DNA of 64,000 nt, taken from Chionoecetes opilio (taxonomy: Eukaryota > Arthropoda > Malacostraca > Decapoda > Majidae). The notes beneath the pieces were generated by a model. The model ran no database searches. It saw nothing but the letters and a program-made list of their open reading frames with translations, and was not told the origin of the DNA. This document shows positions 37,903-52,053 of this stretch, piece after piece. Location: positions 122,001 to 186,000 of the forward strand of contig JACEEZ010006415.1 of the NCBI GenBank assembly GCA_016584305.1. Direction: 5' to 3'. Each line of letters starts with the position of its first letter. Positions within the stretch are counted from its first letter, which is position 1. A program made the translations under genes and the position numbers.

Positions 37903-38269
37903 TATAGTCTATTATTTTTATTATGGTCAAAATGCAGTAAGGAAGCCACGCCCCCTGCCTCCCCCTCTATGCTACAGGGCAGCTGATTGGTGCATTCCTC
38001 GTATCATCACTACCAATCACAATATCTTCACTACTTACCAGCGCATGACCACTGGACAACAATCTTCACTACAGAGGGTGACAAAATCAAAAATCCCTCT
38101 GTAGTGAAGATTGCTGTCCAGTGGTCAAGCGCTGTTAAGTAGTGAAGATATTGTGATTGGTAGTGATGATACGAGGAGTGCACCAATCAGCTGCCCCGTT
38201 GAATAGAGGGGGAGGCAGGGGGCGTGGCTTCCTTACTGCATTGTGACCATAATAAAAAAAAAGACTATA
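37903..38269. mobile_element. near-perfect 367-bp foldback element
   Basis: Arms of ~165 bp pair around a ~17-nt loop (GTGACAAAATCAAAAAT). The ends are TATAGTCTATTATTTTTA and AAAAAAGACTATA. Arm interior motif: ATCTTCACTACAGAGG / CCTCTGTAGTGAAGAT. Confidence 0.88.
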
Positions 38270-38314
38270 CACACACACGTAGACTGGACAAAATTGACTA
38301 AATTGGCCCACCCA

Positions 38315-38412
38315 CCTGTCTATATTATCTTACTGTCTTCTTTATAGGGACTGGCAACTATATAAGTGGGCTTTTTGTCACTTCTTTGTTTTTCCCTTGG
38401 CCAGTCCTTTTG
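38315..38412 (+). mobile_element. LINE 3' end, inverted copy of the same family
   Basis: Carries ACTGTCTTCTTTATAGGGAC and CCCTTGGCCAGTCCTTTTG, the reverse complement of the 14.7 kb 3' UTR. It is followed directly by a G-run and (GA)n. Confidence 0.55.
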
Positions 38413-38416
38413 TGAT

Positions 38417-38721
<305 letters not shown>

Positions 38722-39094
38722 AAAAAAAATCTACGTCATATTCCCTTCAGATGAATGTATCAATTTCTCCACTTAATATTCTCCAGTACTCTCCACTCCT
38801 CCTTCCCTGCATGTGTTCTGACTCCCGTGACTGCTGTGGCGACCTTCAGCAACACTATGCATTACCTATACACTATAACCAAAGATGTGAAAAGAATACA
38901 AAATAATGACAAAAAGTTATCAGTTTTAAGCACTTGAGATGAGCACAATTTTGGGTGTGGACATTATTGGCTCACTAAATTGACTTCCCGACTTGACTTC
39001 ACTACTAAACTACTACTAACTTCTACACTAACTACTAAACTTCACTACTAACTACTTCCCGAACTAAATTGCCCCCTCCCCTTTCTTCTGCCCT

Positions 39095-39190
39095 CTCTTA
39101 CTATCTTCTATATAGGGATTGGCAACAAGTGGGCTTTATGTTACTTTCTTTTTTTTTTGCCCTTGGCCATTCCTTTGACATGTAAAACAA
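39095..39190 (+). mobile_element. LINE 3' end, same family
   Basis: Contains TTACTATCTTCTATATAGGG and CCCTTGGCCATTCCTTTGAC, as in the 38.3 kb copy, followed by an A-rich AATAAA-like tail. Confidence 0.5.
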
Positions 39191-39373
39191 TAAAAAATAA
39201 AATAATAAACAAGAATAAAAAAACGATCAATATTTTGGCCATGGTTTTCCACTCTTCCACTATTCCATCATGAACATAATGGCGTCCACCTCCACACTCA
39301 ACTTGCCTCCAGGATACCACACATCATGGCTACTCCACTCCACTCACTCCCTAACACTGGTGCATTATTCCAC

Positions 39374-39852
39374 TACCATAGATAACACTATAGTCGCCAC
39401 CTGCAATCATGTCGCCAGCCGCCAAATATTAAGAATTATAGCATCACTACTGATTTTTATGTGCCACTGAAGATGATACACAGTAGTTTATATCATGACT
39501 GTATAATCTACCCTGTTTCAGCGTTGTTTTATGCTTTGTAGCTGCGAGTATATACGGTTTCATATTTCACTACTCGGTTTTTTTCGGGCGACGACGGCTG
39601 CGGGAGGACACTCTTAACATAAACACCAGATGGCGACTTTTTTGTTGGTAACCACTTTGTAGATATTTTTGTCATTTGTTCATTTATAGCCATACTATGA
39701 CACAGATGAAGATACAAAATGACACAGACTCTCCAGATAGCCCCTTCTAACTTTCCTGAATTCATGGATGTAGAAATGTAAGTATTAACGCCACCACACG
39801 TCTGTAAATAAAAAAGAAAGTTGTCCTGGCGACTTTACTGTTATCTACGGTA
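39374..39852. mobile_element. CCGTAGATAAC-family element (type B)
   Basis: 479 bp copy nearly collinear with 29,567-30,043; the left end is drifted (ACCATAGATAAC). Confidence 0.8.
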
Positions 39853-39938
39853 CCCATCATTACATTCATTACTAAAATTCAGCCTATTTATAAATCCGCC
39901 TATATCAACACATTTTGTACAATTGAGAAACTAGAGGT

Positions 39939-40151
39939 TTAACTCTTCACGCCCAGATCTTTCCTGGGCTATTAAAAATTGTATGTTGTCGAGCCATAGA
40001 ATTACGAAAAGTAACTAAAAATATCAAATGAGTTAGTGGACAAGGATACTAAACAGGTCATATCTATAAAATATTGCTTATAGTCACTAAAAATTGTCTA
40101 ATGGTACCCAAAATTACTATGGACATTACGTTCTGGGTCTCAAGGGGTTAC
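39939..40151 (+). mobile_element. TTAA MITE (piggyBac-like)
   Basis: GTTTAACTCTTCACGCCCAG to GGGTCTCAAGGGGTTAC. The end has drifted from TTAA to TTAC. Confidence 0.75.
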
Positions 40152-40249
40152 TGTGGGGAAGGTAGAGTGGAGACAACTACTGGAGGCTGTGATAGTTCTC
40201 GGCCGGGGTGTGGAATACAGACACTGCCACTGTTATGACTAGGTTACCT

Positions 40250-40318
40250 TCTGACATAGCTAACGTTCCCTTCTGACATAGCTAACGTTCCCTTCTGACA
40301 TAGCTAACGTTCATAAAA
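40250..40318. repeat. 22-bp tandem repeat, 3 units
   Basis: CCTTCTGACATAGCTAACGT plus TC, three copies. Confidence 0.9.
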
Positions 40319-40622
40319 CAATTGGACACAAGTCGATCCAGGTTACATGTGAAATTCTTCATTCAACAAACAAATTAACTAGTGAGTAAGGAGTGTAAAA
40401 ATTGACAGTTTATTAAGATTGAAATTTATTAGATCATTTTTTTCAACATTTCCCAATTTTTGTTCGGATTCTCTAAAAACCATGAAAACGGGGTTTGCCA
40501 ATTCGAGGGTCAGTCATCTACCTAAAGAAATGTTGTAACGCATAAGTACATGTGTGCATCTGAGTGCAACCAAGAAACTGGAGCTATTACAGATGAATTT
40601 CTACCTAAAACTTATGGTTAAT

Positions 40623-41836
<1,214 letters not shown>

Positions 41837-42228
41837 TATTGGTGAAGCTAGGTTATAGTGAGGTTAGGTTAGTAATATTTTTCAGGGGTGCAGGGAGGAT
41901 CGTTCACTGATCTCAGGGGGGATCAGCGAGGGGGCATCTGAGACTCCTCCATTTAATAATTACGCTTTAGAGGTATCCGTAGGTCTGGAGAAAAAACATG
42001 GTAAAAATGGACAAGGACTGCGCGGTCATTTTCTGAGACACTGGCTAGTTTTTCCTTGCCTAAAATTAGTGTTTTTTCAAATGGAGATATTTATATTTTC
42101 CGGAAACCCATTACTTTTTTTTGTCATTTTCATCACCAAATCCTAGTGTCGCCGTTTCCATTGGTAACAATGTATCTCCATCAGAACAAGCACTAAAATT
42201 TAGCCAGGTGTGTGGGTTGTCACTAGGA

Positions 42229-42530
42229 GGTTCCCGTGGTGTAACGGGAAGCACAGCCGCCCGACATGCGGAAGGTCCCAGGTTCGAATTCCGAGCGGTG
42301 CAACCTTTATTGGTGAGACCCCCTACTTTAACACCAGGAAATAATAGTCAGTGTCTCAGAAACCAGGGAAGTGACGGAATTGTACGAAAACAAACAGGTG
42401 TGCGCCGCCCCACCCCGCATTCGTCAGCCCGCCCGCCGCCGAGTGGTCCGCTCTTCTTCTTCTGACCTTTTCTGCTTATTATCGCTTTGTAGGTCGTCTG
42501 TCAAGCTCGGGGTCGAACTTGACACATATC
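42229..42530 (+). mobile_element. SINE with tRNA-Val-like head
   Basis: The first ~77 bp (42,229-42,305) resemble tRNA-Val: GGTTCCCGTGGTGTAACGGG, an anticodon arm CCGC-CCGACAT-GCGG with GAC at the anticodon position, and GGTTCGAATTCC. Stem pairing is imperfect, so it is not called a functional tRNA. The tail TTCTTCTTCTGACC … GTCAAGCTC is repeated elsewhere in the window. Confidence 0.65.
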
Positions 42531-42594
42531 TTCCTTCTTTGCCACTCTGTAGCCCTTTCTTTCCCTGCCACCTGTGGGGAGAGCCCAGCCCCGC

Positions 42595-42715
42595 CCCGCC
42601 CTGCCGGGAGGATTATTACCCTAACTAACCGAACCAAACCTAACTTCATAAAGGGGGGGCTCCGTCCCCCTCGACCCCCTGCCGGGAGGATTATTACCCT
42701 AACCGAGCCTTAACC
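42595..42715. repeat. direct repeat pair
   Basis: CTGCCGGGAGGATTATTACC occurs twice ~80 bp apart in a C-rich stretch. Confidence 0.7.
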
Positions 42716-42987
42716 TAATCCTCCTAGGTAAAGGGTGGGCGGCCTCTGGAAGGGGAGGGTGTGTCTGTATGCGTATTAGACAACTATATAATTTCTATAA
42801 TATGTATTAAAGTTTTGAAGGTTACGCGGAAGTGGATTAGTACTGCACAGCATACTGAGCAAAAATAATATAGAAAACGTAAGTGGTAACGGCGGTAGCG
42901 ACCGCGCAGTTCTCGTCCATTATAACCGAGGCAACTTAACCCCACTATATATATACAAGAGGTGGTCAGGGTGCGTGTTTGGCTCAC

Positions 42988-43210
42988 CTCAGTAATCCCG
43001 CAGGTCGCTGGGAAGGTCGAGGCAGCAGACAGGGAACACACACCCGGCTGTCCCTCGCCACGCCCTCACCGCGGCCCCCACGCCCTCATGCCGCGCTGAG
43101 CACCCCGCCACGGCTAATACACGCCTACACACACGCCATTGACAACATTTTCATTCATCAAACTTCACTGCCGCTGACCAACTAACATCACAAATTGTAA
43201 ACAAAGACTG
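42988..43210 (-). promoter_or_regulatory. probable USP38 non-coding first exon and promoter region
   Basis: On the minus strand a GC- and CpG-rich block (about 42,995-43,110) ends GGGATTACTGAG before a strong donor GTGAGCC at 42987. It lies 7.1 kb upstream of the acceptor that opens the first USP38 coding exon, which needs a 5' UTR donor. No long reading frame is present. The transcription start cannot be set from sequence alone. Assignment to USP38 is an inference. Confidence 0.45.
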
Positions 43211-44423
43211 ATAGGGTTGGATGGACGGGCCTTGATTTTATATAACTCAGTTCCCTTCTGCACAGTCTTGGATCCCGTGTCTCCCGCGCACTTGTTCTCC
43301 ACACAGACTCTTCACTGCCGCACTCCGCTTCCTGTCTTGTGTTGTGTGGCACGAATGTATTTTTTCAACCTATATATCAAGATAGCTAAATAAATAAGTC
43401 AGTTTGAGGCTTGAAATAAAGGTGATGGTGTTAACGTGTCTTATATCTTACTGTATACTTCTTGCCATTCCTCTTGCCTCTAAATAAATGCTTTTGTAGG
43501 TAGTGAGTGTGAATGGGTTCATGCCTATAGACGCGTACTTTTTATATGGAAATTTGACATCTTTCTAAGTGTTTAAGCGAAGAAATGATAATAAGAGTAC
43601 TTAAGTTAGAATTAAGTGAGGTTAGAATAGGTATATTGAGTTAGGTTGATGTTATTCCAGTTGTTGAAAGTAAAAGTTATACCTGTGACTCATTAACTAG
43701 CCCATTTAAGTCGCTTTTACCGCTCATACACTAAACGTAAGGGTATTTTCCGGTTAAGGATCATACATATATATTAAGTATAAGGTATAATTCATGTTTC
43801 CTTCGCTATTCATCACCTGAGCGGAGACAGGTGTGCGCTATAGAGTGTTTCGTCACAATAATGCCTGAGTGATACGCGACCTCGTTTTCCCCTCGCCCCC
43901 ACACCTGTTAATGACGCCACCTCCACACAGGTCACCGGGGACTGCAGGCTCCTCCCACCACTGTTTTATTCCCTTAACCTTTAATACAAGTCTTGATGCA
44001 TGCTTCTAACGCTGCTTTGGGAGTATAACAGCGTGGCAGGGAGTCATGTGAGGGGCAGGGCGACGCGGGGATGTAGGTTAGCATGCCGGCGCCACCTGCC
44101 TCCTACAATATGTCGCGCTACCAAATATACACTCATCTTATAATAAATAATTAATATACCAATCTTCACCACGTACATATATGTATACGTATATATAATG
44201 TCGCGCTCTCAAATAAACACTCATCTTATAATATAGGTACCAATCTTCGCCACGTAAATATATGTTGATTCTCGTAGCCACGTTAATATGTAGGCTACTC
44301 TATAATGTATATATCGCCATGGCATATATAGTCTGCCTCTAACTCGGCTGTATAGTATAGTGGTAATGTTGCACTATGGGGATGAAAAATGGATGTAGAT
44401 AAGAGTTATTAGTAACAGGAACT
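43211..44423. other. intergenic sequence upstream of the putative USP38 first exon
   Basis: Only short words such as TATATATA stretches and repeated ATAATGTCGCGCT at ~44,110 and ~44,197. No exon recognised. Confidence 0.4.
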
Positions 44424-44510
44424 ATATATATACCTCGTGCAGGTCTCGCGGCCTCTTGTAGCTTCCTTATTTTCTTAAGTTCTTATTATGTTCTTATAGT
44501 TCTTACTACA
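44424..44510 (+). mobile_element. LINE 3' end, inverted short copy
   Basis: Reverse complement of the RVVNDWN-family 3' terminus: CTCTTGTAGCTTCCTTATTT, then TTCTTATTATGTTCTTA. Confidence 0.55.
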
Positions 44511-45364
44511 CACTACTGCGTATAGCTACCTCGTTAATACTACACGTGGTGGTGCAGAGTAATGCATGGGAATAATTATTGAAATAGTAATACTGTTACC
44601 TCGTGTTACCGTGTAGTGTTGGTATCCATTTTCTTTAGCAGAATCATATGTATTCTACGTATTATTTGTTTTAACAGAGAAAAAAAATGAGACCTGAGGA
44701 GATGAGAATTGATGGCAGGAGAGAGGGAGAAAAGAATTTCACTGTAGCTATCAAGCATGGTCGCTAACAGACTCATGTTAAGCAGGAGATCATGGATGGG
44801 CAATTGCCTTGTTTAAAGAAAATAATTACGGCGACATTCTTTATATCCATGCTCTACCTTTAATTATTTTTTCTATCTCAACTTCAAGCACCCCTTGATA
44901 TGTGAAATAGATAGGATAGCTAAGGAATGATAACCCAATAATGAATTGAATGCATGGATGACATGCATGGCCAGTGCTTTTACAATAATGGAATTCTTTG
45001 GATAGCCAGAAGGATAAAGCCTACTTCAAATAGGATACATAACTCACCCTTTGATTGTAAAAAAATCATATGCAGTAATGAATGATTGTCAAACCACATT
45101 AAATGACCTAGTATCCAGGAAGGATTTTATGAACAAATATCTTGTCGCCCAGTAGCTTAAAATTGTTCTTACTGGACGACAGTTTTCCAAGGATAGTATA
45201 AAATATCCTTGCAGTTTTCCATCACTGGGAGACATTTTGGTCGCCCAATTATGATGTAAAAAAATGCACTGCTTTCCATGGATGAACGTGGATGCAGCGC
45301 GCAATTAAAGTGCCTGCATGGAAAATGTTAATTGATATCTTGTTGGCTCCTGTCTACACAATGC
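44511..45364. other. unassigned intergenic sequence
   Basis: No recognised exon or repeat family. A 71-codon minus frame at 45,089-45,304 has no family motif. Confidence 0.4.
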
Positions 45365-45527
45365 ATATATATACGTACCATTACCGTTAGAAAGCACATT
45401 GACGATACAGTTGCCATCAGTGATTCACGCCAGAACGAACTCCAGGAGCAGTGAAGTTGAACCCAGGAACGCCGCACGGTAATCATGGCTGTCACACGTG
45501 CGCCCAACTCGCCACCACTGAGCCACA
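45365..45527 (-). mobile_element. tRNA-like SINE head
   Basis: Minus strand GTGTGGCTCAGTGGTGGCGA and CCTGGGTTCAACTTCAC look like A and B boxes of a polymerase III promoter. Confidence 0.4.
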
Positions 45528-45784
45528 CAGATATTATATGTAGTGAGCAAGGAACATGTCTACAATTCTCTCAACAGGCGAATTATGGTAAACTTAAATA
45601 AAATGGTGCCTTCAATATCTTAGGTTTGTTTCTGTGAAGACAATAAGACCATAGGTACAGATGCATTTTTTTTTCGCTTTCTGGTAAGAGTATTTCTAAA
45701 TAATGTAACCTTGGTAGTAGTTGTATGTGGGTGAGTGTGACAGTCTAATGATGAGCTGGTGGTAAGGCAGGGGGATGGCACCTC

Positions 45785-47040
45785 TACCGTAGATAACACT
45801 ATAGTCGCCAGTCACTTGCCACTGCACTAATGTCGCCAGGTACAATATATCAAGTATAGGCGTCCAGCCTCTGGCCCCTTTGCTTTTGGCTCAGTTCTTC
45901 CGGCTGGAACGTGGCAGCGCACATTCCAGCCAATTAACTCAATACGCTAATTACTCATTAAGGGCTTGTTCTACGCAAAAAGTTTGTTTCACAGACCCCC
46001 ATTGATTTTGACAGCACTACTTGCATGTCAAATTTCAGCTCAATCCGACAATATTTAGGAGTAGTTATTAACTTTTTGGCTTAAACTTGGTTCCACTCCC
46101 CGGGCCCTTAAGCCCCGTCCACACTACCACTCACCACCGTCGGCGCTTCCCGTCGGTGCTTGCCGACGGGAAGCGCCGTTGCCAGGGTTGTGTCCACACG
46201 AATGGTTTTGTTTAGTTCGGCGGTCAGCGCGCTTCCTGATTTCAAAGTGAGAGTCATGTTTTCTGCATATCGTGTACTCTCACTCGAAATTATGAAATAA
46301 CCACAGGAGGTTTAGAAAAACTGACCCAACTATCATCTTCATGACACATTTCTGCATATCATAAGCAAGAAAAATATGCGAAAACCTTTTTGTGTATTCA
46401 AAAAAATATAGCAAAAAGAAAGTGTATAAACATTTTTCTCACTTTTTTGTCTTCTACTCGCTGCAATTTCCCGACTATTTCTCCCATTTAATTTTTGATC
46501 ACATACTCGTAATCAGCTGACTTTCTTGGTTCTGATGGTATACGGTACATAACAATGCAAAAATATCTAGATAGTGAAAACTGCCGATAACTTGAAGCAT
46601 GTGTTTGGCGCTGACCCGTGAGTGACGGGCATGCCCGCCCAATATTAAACCTGCTGAATGTTGGCGGGCAGCGCCGACGGTTACATTTTGCTCGTCGGCA
46701 TCGTGTCCACACTGCCACTTTTGAGTGACGAACACTGTTCGACGGCAAGCGCCGACGGTGGCGAGTGGTAGTGTGGACGGGGCTTTACGCGAATGGGTCT
46801 TATGGTAAGTAGCAGCTCGCTTCGCTCGGTGCCAATTATGAATTTTAGCATCCCTACAGACTTTTATGTGCCACTGAAGACGCATGCACAGTAGTTTATA
46901 TTATAATATATGTACATCACACTACATGTCGTCAGTGGCACATAAAAGGATGTAGTGATGATAAAATTCGAAATATATTGTGCCTGGCGATATTAGTACC
47001 GTGGCAAGTGACTGGCGACTATATAGTGTTATCTACGGTA
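45785..47040. mobile_element. palindromic MITE, CCGTAGATAAC family, with nested insertion
   Basis: The left ~65 bp (45,785-45,850) and the rest of the element (46,827-47,040) are separated by ~975 bp of foreign sequence that contains the Harbinger-like element at 46,111-46,784. Outer ends are perfect family ends with TA. Confidence 0.8.
46111..46784. mobile_element. Harbinger-like element, second copy
   Basis: AGCCCCGTCCACACTACCAC to GTAGTGTGGACGGGGCT, flanked by TTA / TTA. Opposite internal orientation to the 28.1 kb copy. Nested in the palindromic MITE at 45,785-47,040. Confidence 0.8.
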
Positions 47041-47133
47041 GGGTGACGCATCGTACCATGCTGTGTTCACCTCATGCCCATGGGCTGCCTCCCAAACAAA
47101 CTGGCCTACTAGTACTCATTAGAGGCCATTAAA

Positions 47134-47801
<668 letters not shown>

Positions 47802-47872
47802 ATACACAACAAAAATTGATATCTGCATATAACTACCAAATATGATATACCATAACCATTGGACTATAGACC

Positions 47873-48536
47873 TACCGTAGATAACAGTGAAGCCGCCACC
47901 TGCAGTGAAGTCGCCAGGCGCCAAATATTACGAATTATAGCATCACTACTGATTTTTATGTGCCACTGAAGATGTTACACAGTAGTTTATATCATGATTG
48001 TATAATCTACCCTGTTTCAGCGTTGTTTTATGCTTTGTAGCTGCAAATATAACTGTTGCGCATTTTGCTTCTCACGTTTTTCTTCGCGCGATGACAGACA
48101 GTAAACAGTAGCTTTTCGGGCGACAGGACGCAGACTTGCCAGATCTTTCAAACTTTAATAGAATTTATTTTCACGTTGGTAGAGGAATTTTTATTATCCA
48201 AGCATCTTCCACAGCTAATATATATAGAGACTTGTTTTACTTTACCTCTAATTTCCCTGAATTCCCCAGAGTGGCGACTCAACTGTTGGGTTAAAATATT
48301 AGCTGGCGACTTTACTGTAGTAGGTATAGTGAGGTCGCCACTCAGTTTTATTTTTGTCATTTGTTCATTTATAGCCCTAATATGACACAGATGAAGACAC
48401 AAAACGACACACTTTCCAGATAGACCCTTCTAACTTTCCTGAAATCATGGATGTACAAATGTAAGTATTAACGCCACCACACGTCTGTAAATAACAAAGA
48501 AACGTAGAACTGGCGACTTCACTGTTATCTACGGTA
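47873..48536. mobile_element. CCGTAGATAAC-family element (type B, longer)
   Basis: 664 bp copy with ~190 bp of additional internal sequence, including GGCGACTTTACTGTAGTAGG, which itself resembles an internal element end. Confidence 0.75.
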
Positions 48537-48604
48537 GACAGCTTGAAACTTTTACCTTCTCATGTCCCAGTCAATAATAGGGAAGCAAAACTGATACCAC
48601 TTCC

Positions 48605-48866
48605 TACCGTAGATAACACTATATAGTCGCCAGTCACTTGCCACTGCATTAATGTCGCCATGCACAATATATTACGAATTTTAGCATCACTACAGGACTT
48701 TTATGTGCCACTGAAGACATGTAGTGTGATGTACATAATATAAACTACTGTGCATTCCTCTTCAGTGGCACATAAGTCTGTAGTGTTGCTAAAATTCGTT
48801 CTACATGGCGCCTGGCAACATTAGTGCAGTGGCGAGTGACTGGCGACTATAGTGTTATCTACGGTA
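48605..48866. mobile_element. palindromic MITE, CCGTAGATAAC family (type A)
   Basis: About 260 bp foldback. Each arm holds GTCGCCAGTCACTTGCCACT / AGTGGCGAGTGACTGGCGAC, with TA at each end. Confidence 0.88.
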
Positions 48867-49134
48867 GGTAACGCTCCTGCCCCTGCGCCAGGCTGGAGGG
48901 CTGACGCAGAGTGATCACTGATCAGGGCCAAGACTCAAGAGTGTAGGACCCCTGCAGTAGACTGTAGGCTACATGGTCAATGGCTGGATTCACACCACCA
49001 GCCTTGGTTACTGACAAACCCCTACACCTTGTCACGCAATGGGAGTTTATTTATATTATTTATATTTTAATATTTCTGGCAGTGTGGGAGGCATTCTCCC
49101 AGGGTCAGGGACGCACAGCTTTTCTGTGAAGTGC

Positions 49135-49360
49135 AATTTTTCTAAGTGCCTTTTTTTTAAGTTGATTTTTTTTTAAAGTGGATTTTTTCTAAGTGCAATT
49201 TTTTCTAAGTGCATTTTTTCGAAGTGGATTTTTTCGGTGGATTTTTTTCTAAGTGCATTTTTTCTAAGTGCATTATTTTCTAAGTGCATTATTTTCTAAG
49301 TGCATTTTTTTCTAAGTGCATTTTTTCTAAATGCCTTTTTTTCTAAATGCCTTTTTTTAT
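49135..49360. repeat. ~17-bp T-rich repeat (TTTTTTCTAAGTGCA)
   Basis: About 12 irregular units. Confidence 0.85.
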
Positions 49361-49442
49361 TCTTATATTCATTATACTCATATAAATTGAAAATTATCCT
49401 GTAAAAATTTAAAGATCTCTTGGCTGGGCTAAAGGCCGTGTC

Positions 49443-49776
49443 TCATGGACACTTTTTCCGGCATCTTTTGGTATTTTGCTACCATTTGATGCCCATAGTG
49501 GTAGCAAAAAAATACGCGTTCGTCACACGGCGTTTCGGCTACCAGCAATCTACTGGCATCTTCCGGGACCCTCGACCATAACTAACATTATGGATCGTGC
49601 AAGAAGACTTCAATCGTATTCTTCAATTCAAGACTTATGAATTGTGCAAAAAGATGCTCGTAGCCGAAACGCCATGTGACGAATGTGAATTTTTTTTGCC
49701 ACCACTACGGGCATCTTTTGGTAGCAAAATAGTAAATACCAAAAGATGCCGGAAAAAGTGTCCCTGTGACACGGCT
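49443..49776. mobile_element. foldback Harbinger-like MITE (AGGCCGTGTC ends)
   Basis: Inverted arms of ~100 bp: GGACACTTTTTCCGGCATCT and AGATGCCGGAAAAAGTGTCC, flanked by TAA on both sides. Inner arm pieces GGTAGC and CGAAACGCC/GGCGTTTCG also pair. Confidence 0.8.
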
Positions 49777-50279
49777 TAAGCCTCCAATGTTTCAAGATGC
49801 TCAATACGCCCCTGATAAGGAATCATGAAGCACCTCCATTACCAGGCTATGCTAAGTGTTTGCGAGGCTGGGGAGGGGAAGGGGAAGGGAACAGCTATAC
49901 ACTGTCAGGGCATAAGAGCAAATTCCCAATGGTGATGGATACAAATAAGGGATACGTAGCAAATCTCTCATATAATTTGATCATGAAAAAGTATACGACA
50001 AAATAATATATAAGTAGAAAATCTAAATCATAAAGCCAACTTAAAGGTTAGTACAAGTAAATGAACACAGAATACTTCATGAGTTACACGGCAAAGAATA
50101 TAAAGGTGCATGGAGACTTAAGGCAAACTTTGGATACAGGGCAGGATGGGAATAACCAAGGATAATATACAAGACCCTATATTATCCTTGGGTATAGCCT
50201 GGTCTATGAGATGTTGTGGCCCTGTACCTGACCTGACAAAGCAGCAATACTACTCATCTAAAAAGTACTCAAGATGGAA

Positions 50280-51725
50280 TGGATAACTTTTCACTCTATG
50301 TATCATCTATTCACCATTCATAGTTAATTGGAGCTCAAGGAGGAATGTATAACTCTCTCTCTCTCTCTCTGCGTCATCTATTCACCATTCATAGTTAATT
50401 GGAGCTCAAGGAGGAATGTATAACTCTCTCTCTCTCTGCGTCATGTATTCACCATTCATAGTTATAGGAGCTCAAGGAGGAATGTATAACTCTCTCTCTC
50501 TCTCTCTCTGCGTCATGTATTCACCATTCATAGTTAATTGGAGCTCAAGGAGGAATGTATAACTCTCTCTCTCTCTCTCTGCGTCATGTATTCACCATTC
50601 ATAGTTATAGGAGCTCAAGGAGGAATGTATAACTCTCTCTCTCTCTCTCTGCGTCATGTATTCACCATTCATAGTTAATGGAGCTCAAGGAGGAATGTAT
50701 AACTCTCTCTCTCTCTCTCTGCGTCATGTATTCACCATTCATAGTTATAGGAGCTCAAGGAGGAATGTATAACTCTCTCTCTCTCTCTCTCTGCGTCATG
50801 TATTCACCATTCATAGTTAATTGGAGCTCAAGGAGGAATGTATAACTCTCCTTCTCTCTCTCTCTGCGTCATGTATTCACCATTCATAGTTATAGGAGCT
50901 CAAGGAGGAATGTATAACTCTCTCTCTCTCTCTCTGCGTCATGTATTCACCATTCATAGTTATAGGAGCTCAAGGAGGAATGTATAACTCTCTCTCTCTC
51001 TCTCTCTGCGTCATGTATTCACCATTCATAGTTATAGGAGCTCAAGGAGGAATGTATAACTCTCTCTCTCTCTCTCTGCGTCATGTATTCACCATTCATA
51101 GTTAATTGGAGCTCAAGGAGGAATGTATAACTCTCTCTCTCTCTCTCTCTGCGTCATGTATTCACCATTCATAGTTAATTGGAGCTCAAGCAGGAATGTA
51201 TAACTCTCTCTCTCTCTCTCTACGTCAAGTATTCATCATTCATAGTTTATAGGAGCTCAAGGAGGAATGTATAACTCTCTCTCTCTCTCTGCGTCATGTA
51301 TTCACCATTCATAGTTATAGGAGCTCAAGGAGGAATGTATAACTCTCTCTCTCTCTCTCTGCGTCATGTATTCACCATTCATAGTTAATTGGAGCTCAAG
51401 CAGGAATGTATAACTCTCTCTGCGTCATGTATTCACCATTCATAGTTTATAGGAGCTCAAGGAGGAATGTATAACTCTCTCTCTCTCTCTCTCTGCGTCA
51501 TGTATTCACCATTCATAGTTTATAGGAGCTCAAGCAGGAATGTATAACTCTCTCTCTCTCTCAGCGTCATGTATTCACCATTCAGTTAATAGGAGCTCAA
51601 GCAGGAATGTATAACACTCTCTCTCTCTCTCAGCGTCATGTATTCACCATTCAGTTAATAGGAGCTCAAGCAGGAATGTATAACACTCTCTGTCTCTCTC
51701 AGCGCCATGTATTCACCATTCACAG
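50280..51725. repeat. ~71-bp minisatellite with embedded (CT)n, ~20 units
   Basis: Unit GGAGCTCAAGGAGGAATGTA plus TAA(CT)nGCGTCATGTATTCACCATTCATAGTTAATT. The CT tract varies from about 3 to 10 repeats between units. Confidence 0.95.
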
Positions 51726-51835
51726 TGTGGCACAAACTTATTTCAGGAGCTTGAAGAACACACACATATATACTGAACAAACATACAAACACACACACAC
51801 ACATATACTGAACAAACATACAAACACACACACGC

Positions 51836-51905
51836 TGCCCATGTGGTACAGTGGTAAAGTCCTGCACGGCATGTTACTTGATGTGCCACGATGAACTCCG
51901 CTCAT
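51836..51905 (+). mobile_element. tRNA-like SINE head
   Basis: GCCCATGTGGTACAGTGGTA resembles the 7,980 copy; the B box is weak. Confidence 0.35.
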
Positions 51906-52053
51906 AAGTCAAGATTTTGCCTGGCAATGTGGCCAGTTACTGTAATCAAGGTTGAGGGTGAATTACAGGATGAAATGACAATCGGCCTCATTCCTAGCGA
52001 ACTACAATACTGTACCACAAGATCACTCACCCAACTAGCATTCACAGATATTC

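Noticed and set aside
42229..42305. Functional tRNA-Val gene
   Set aside because: Acceptor and T-stem pairing is imperfect, position 33 is not T, and it continues into a repeated SINE tail.
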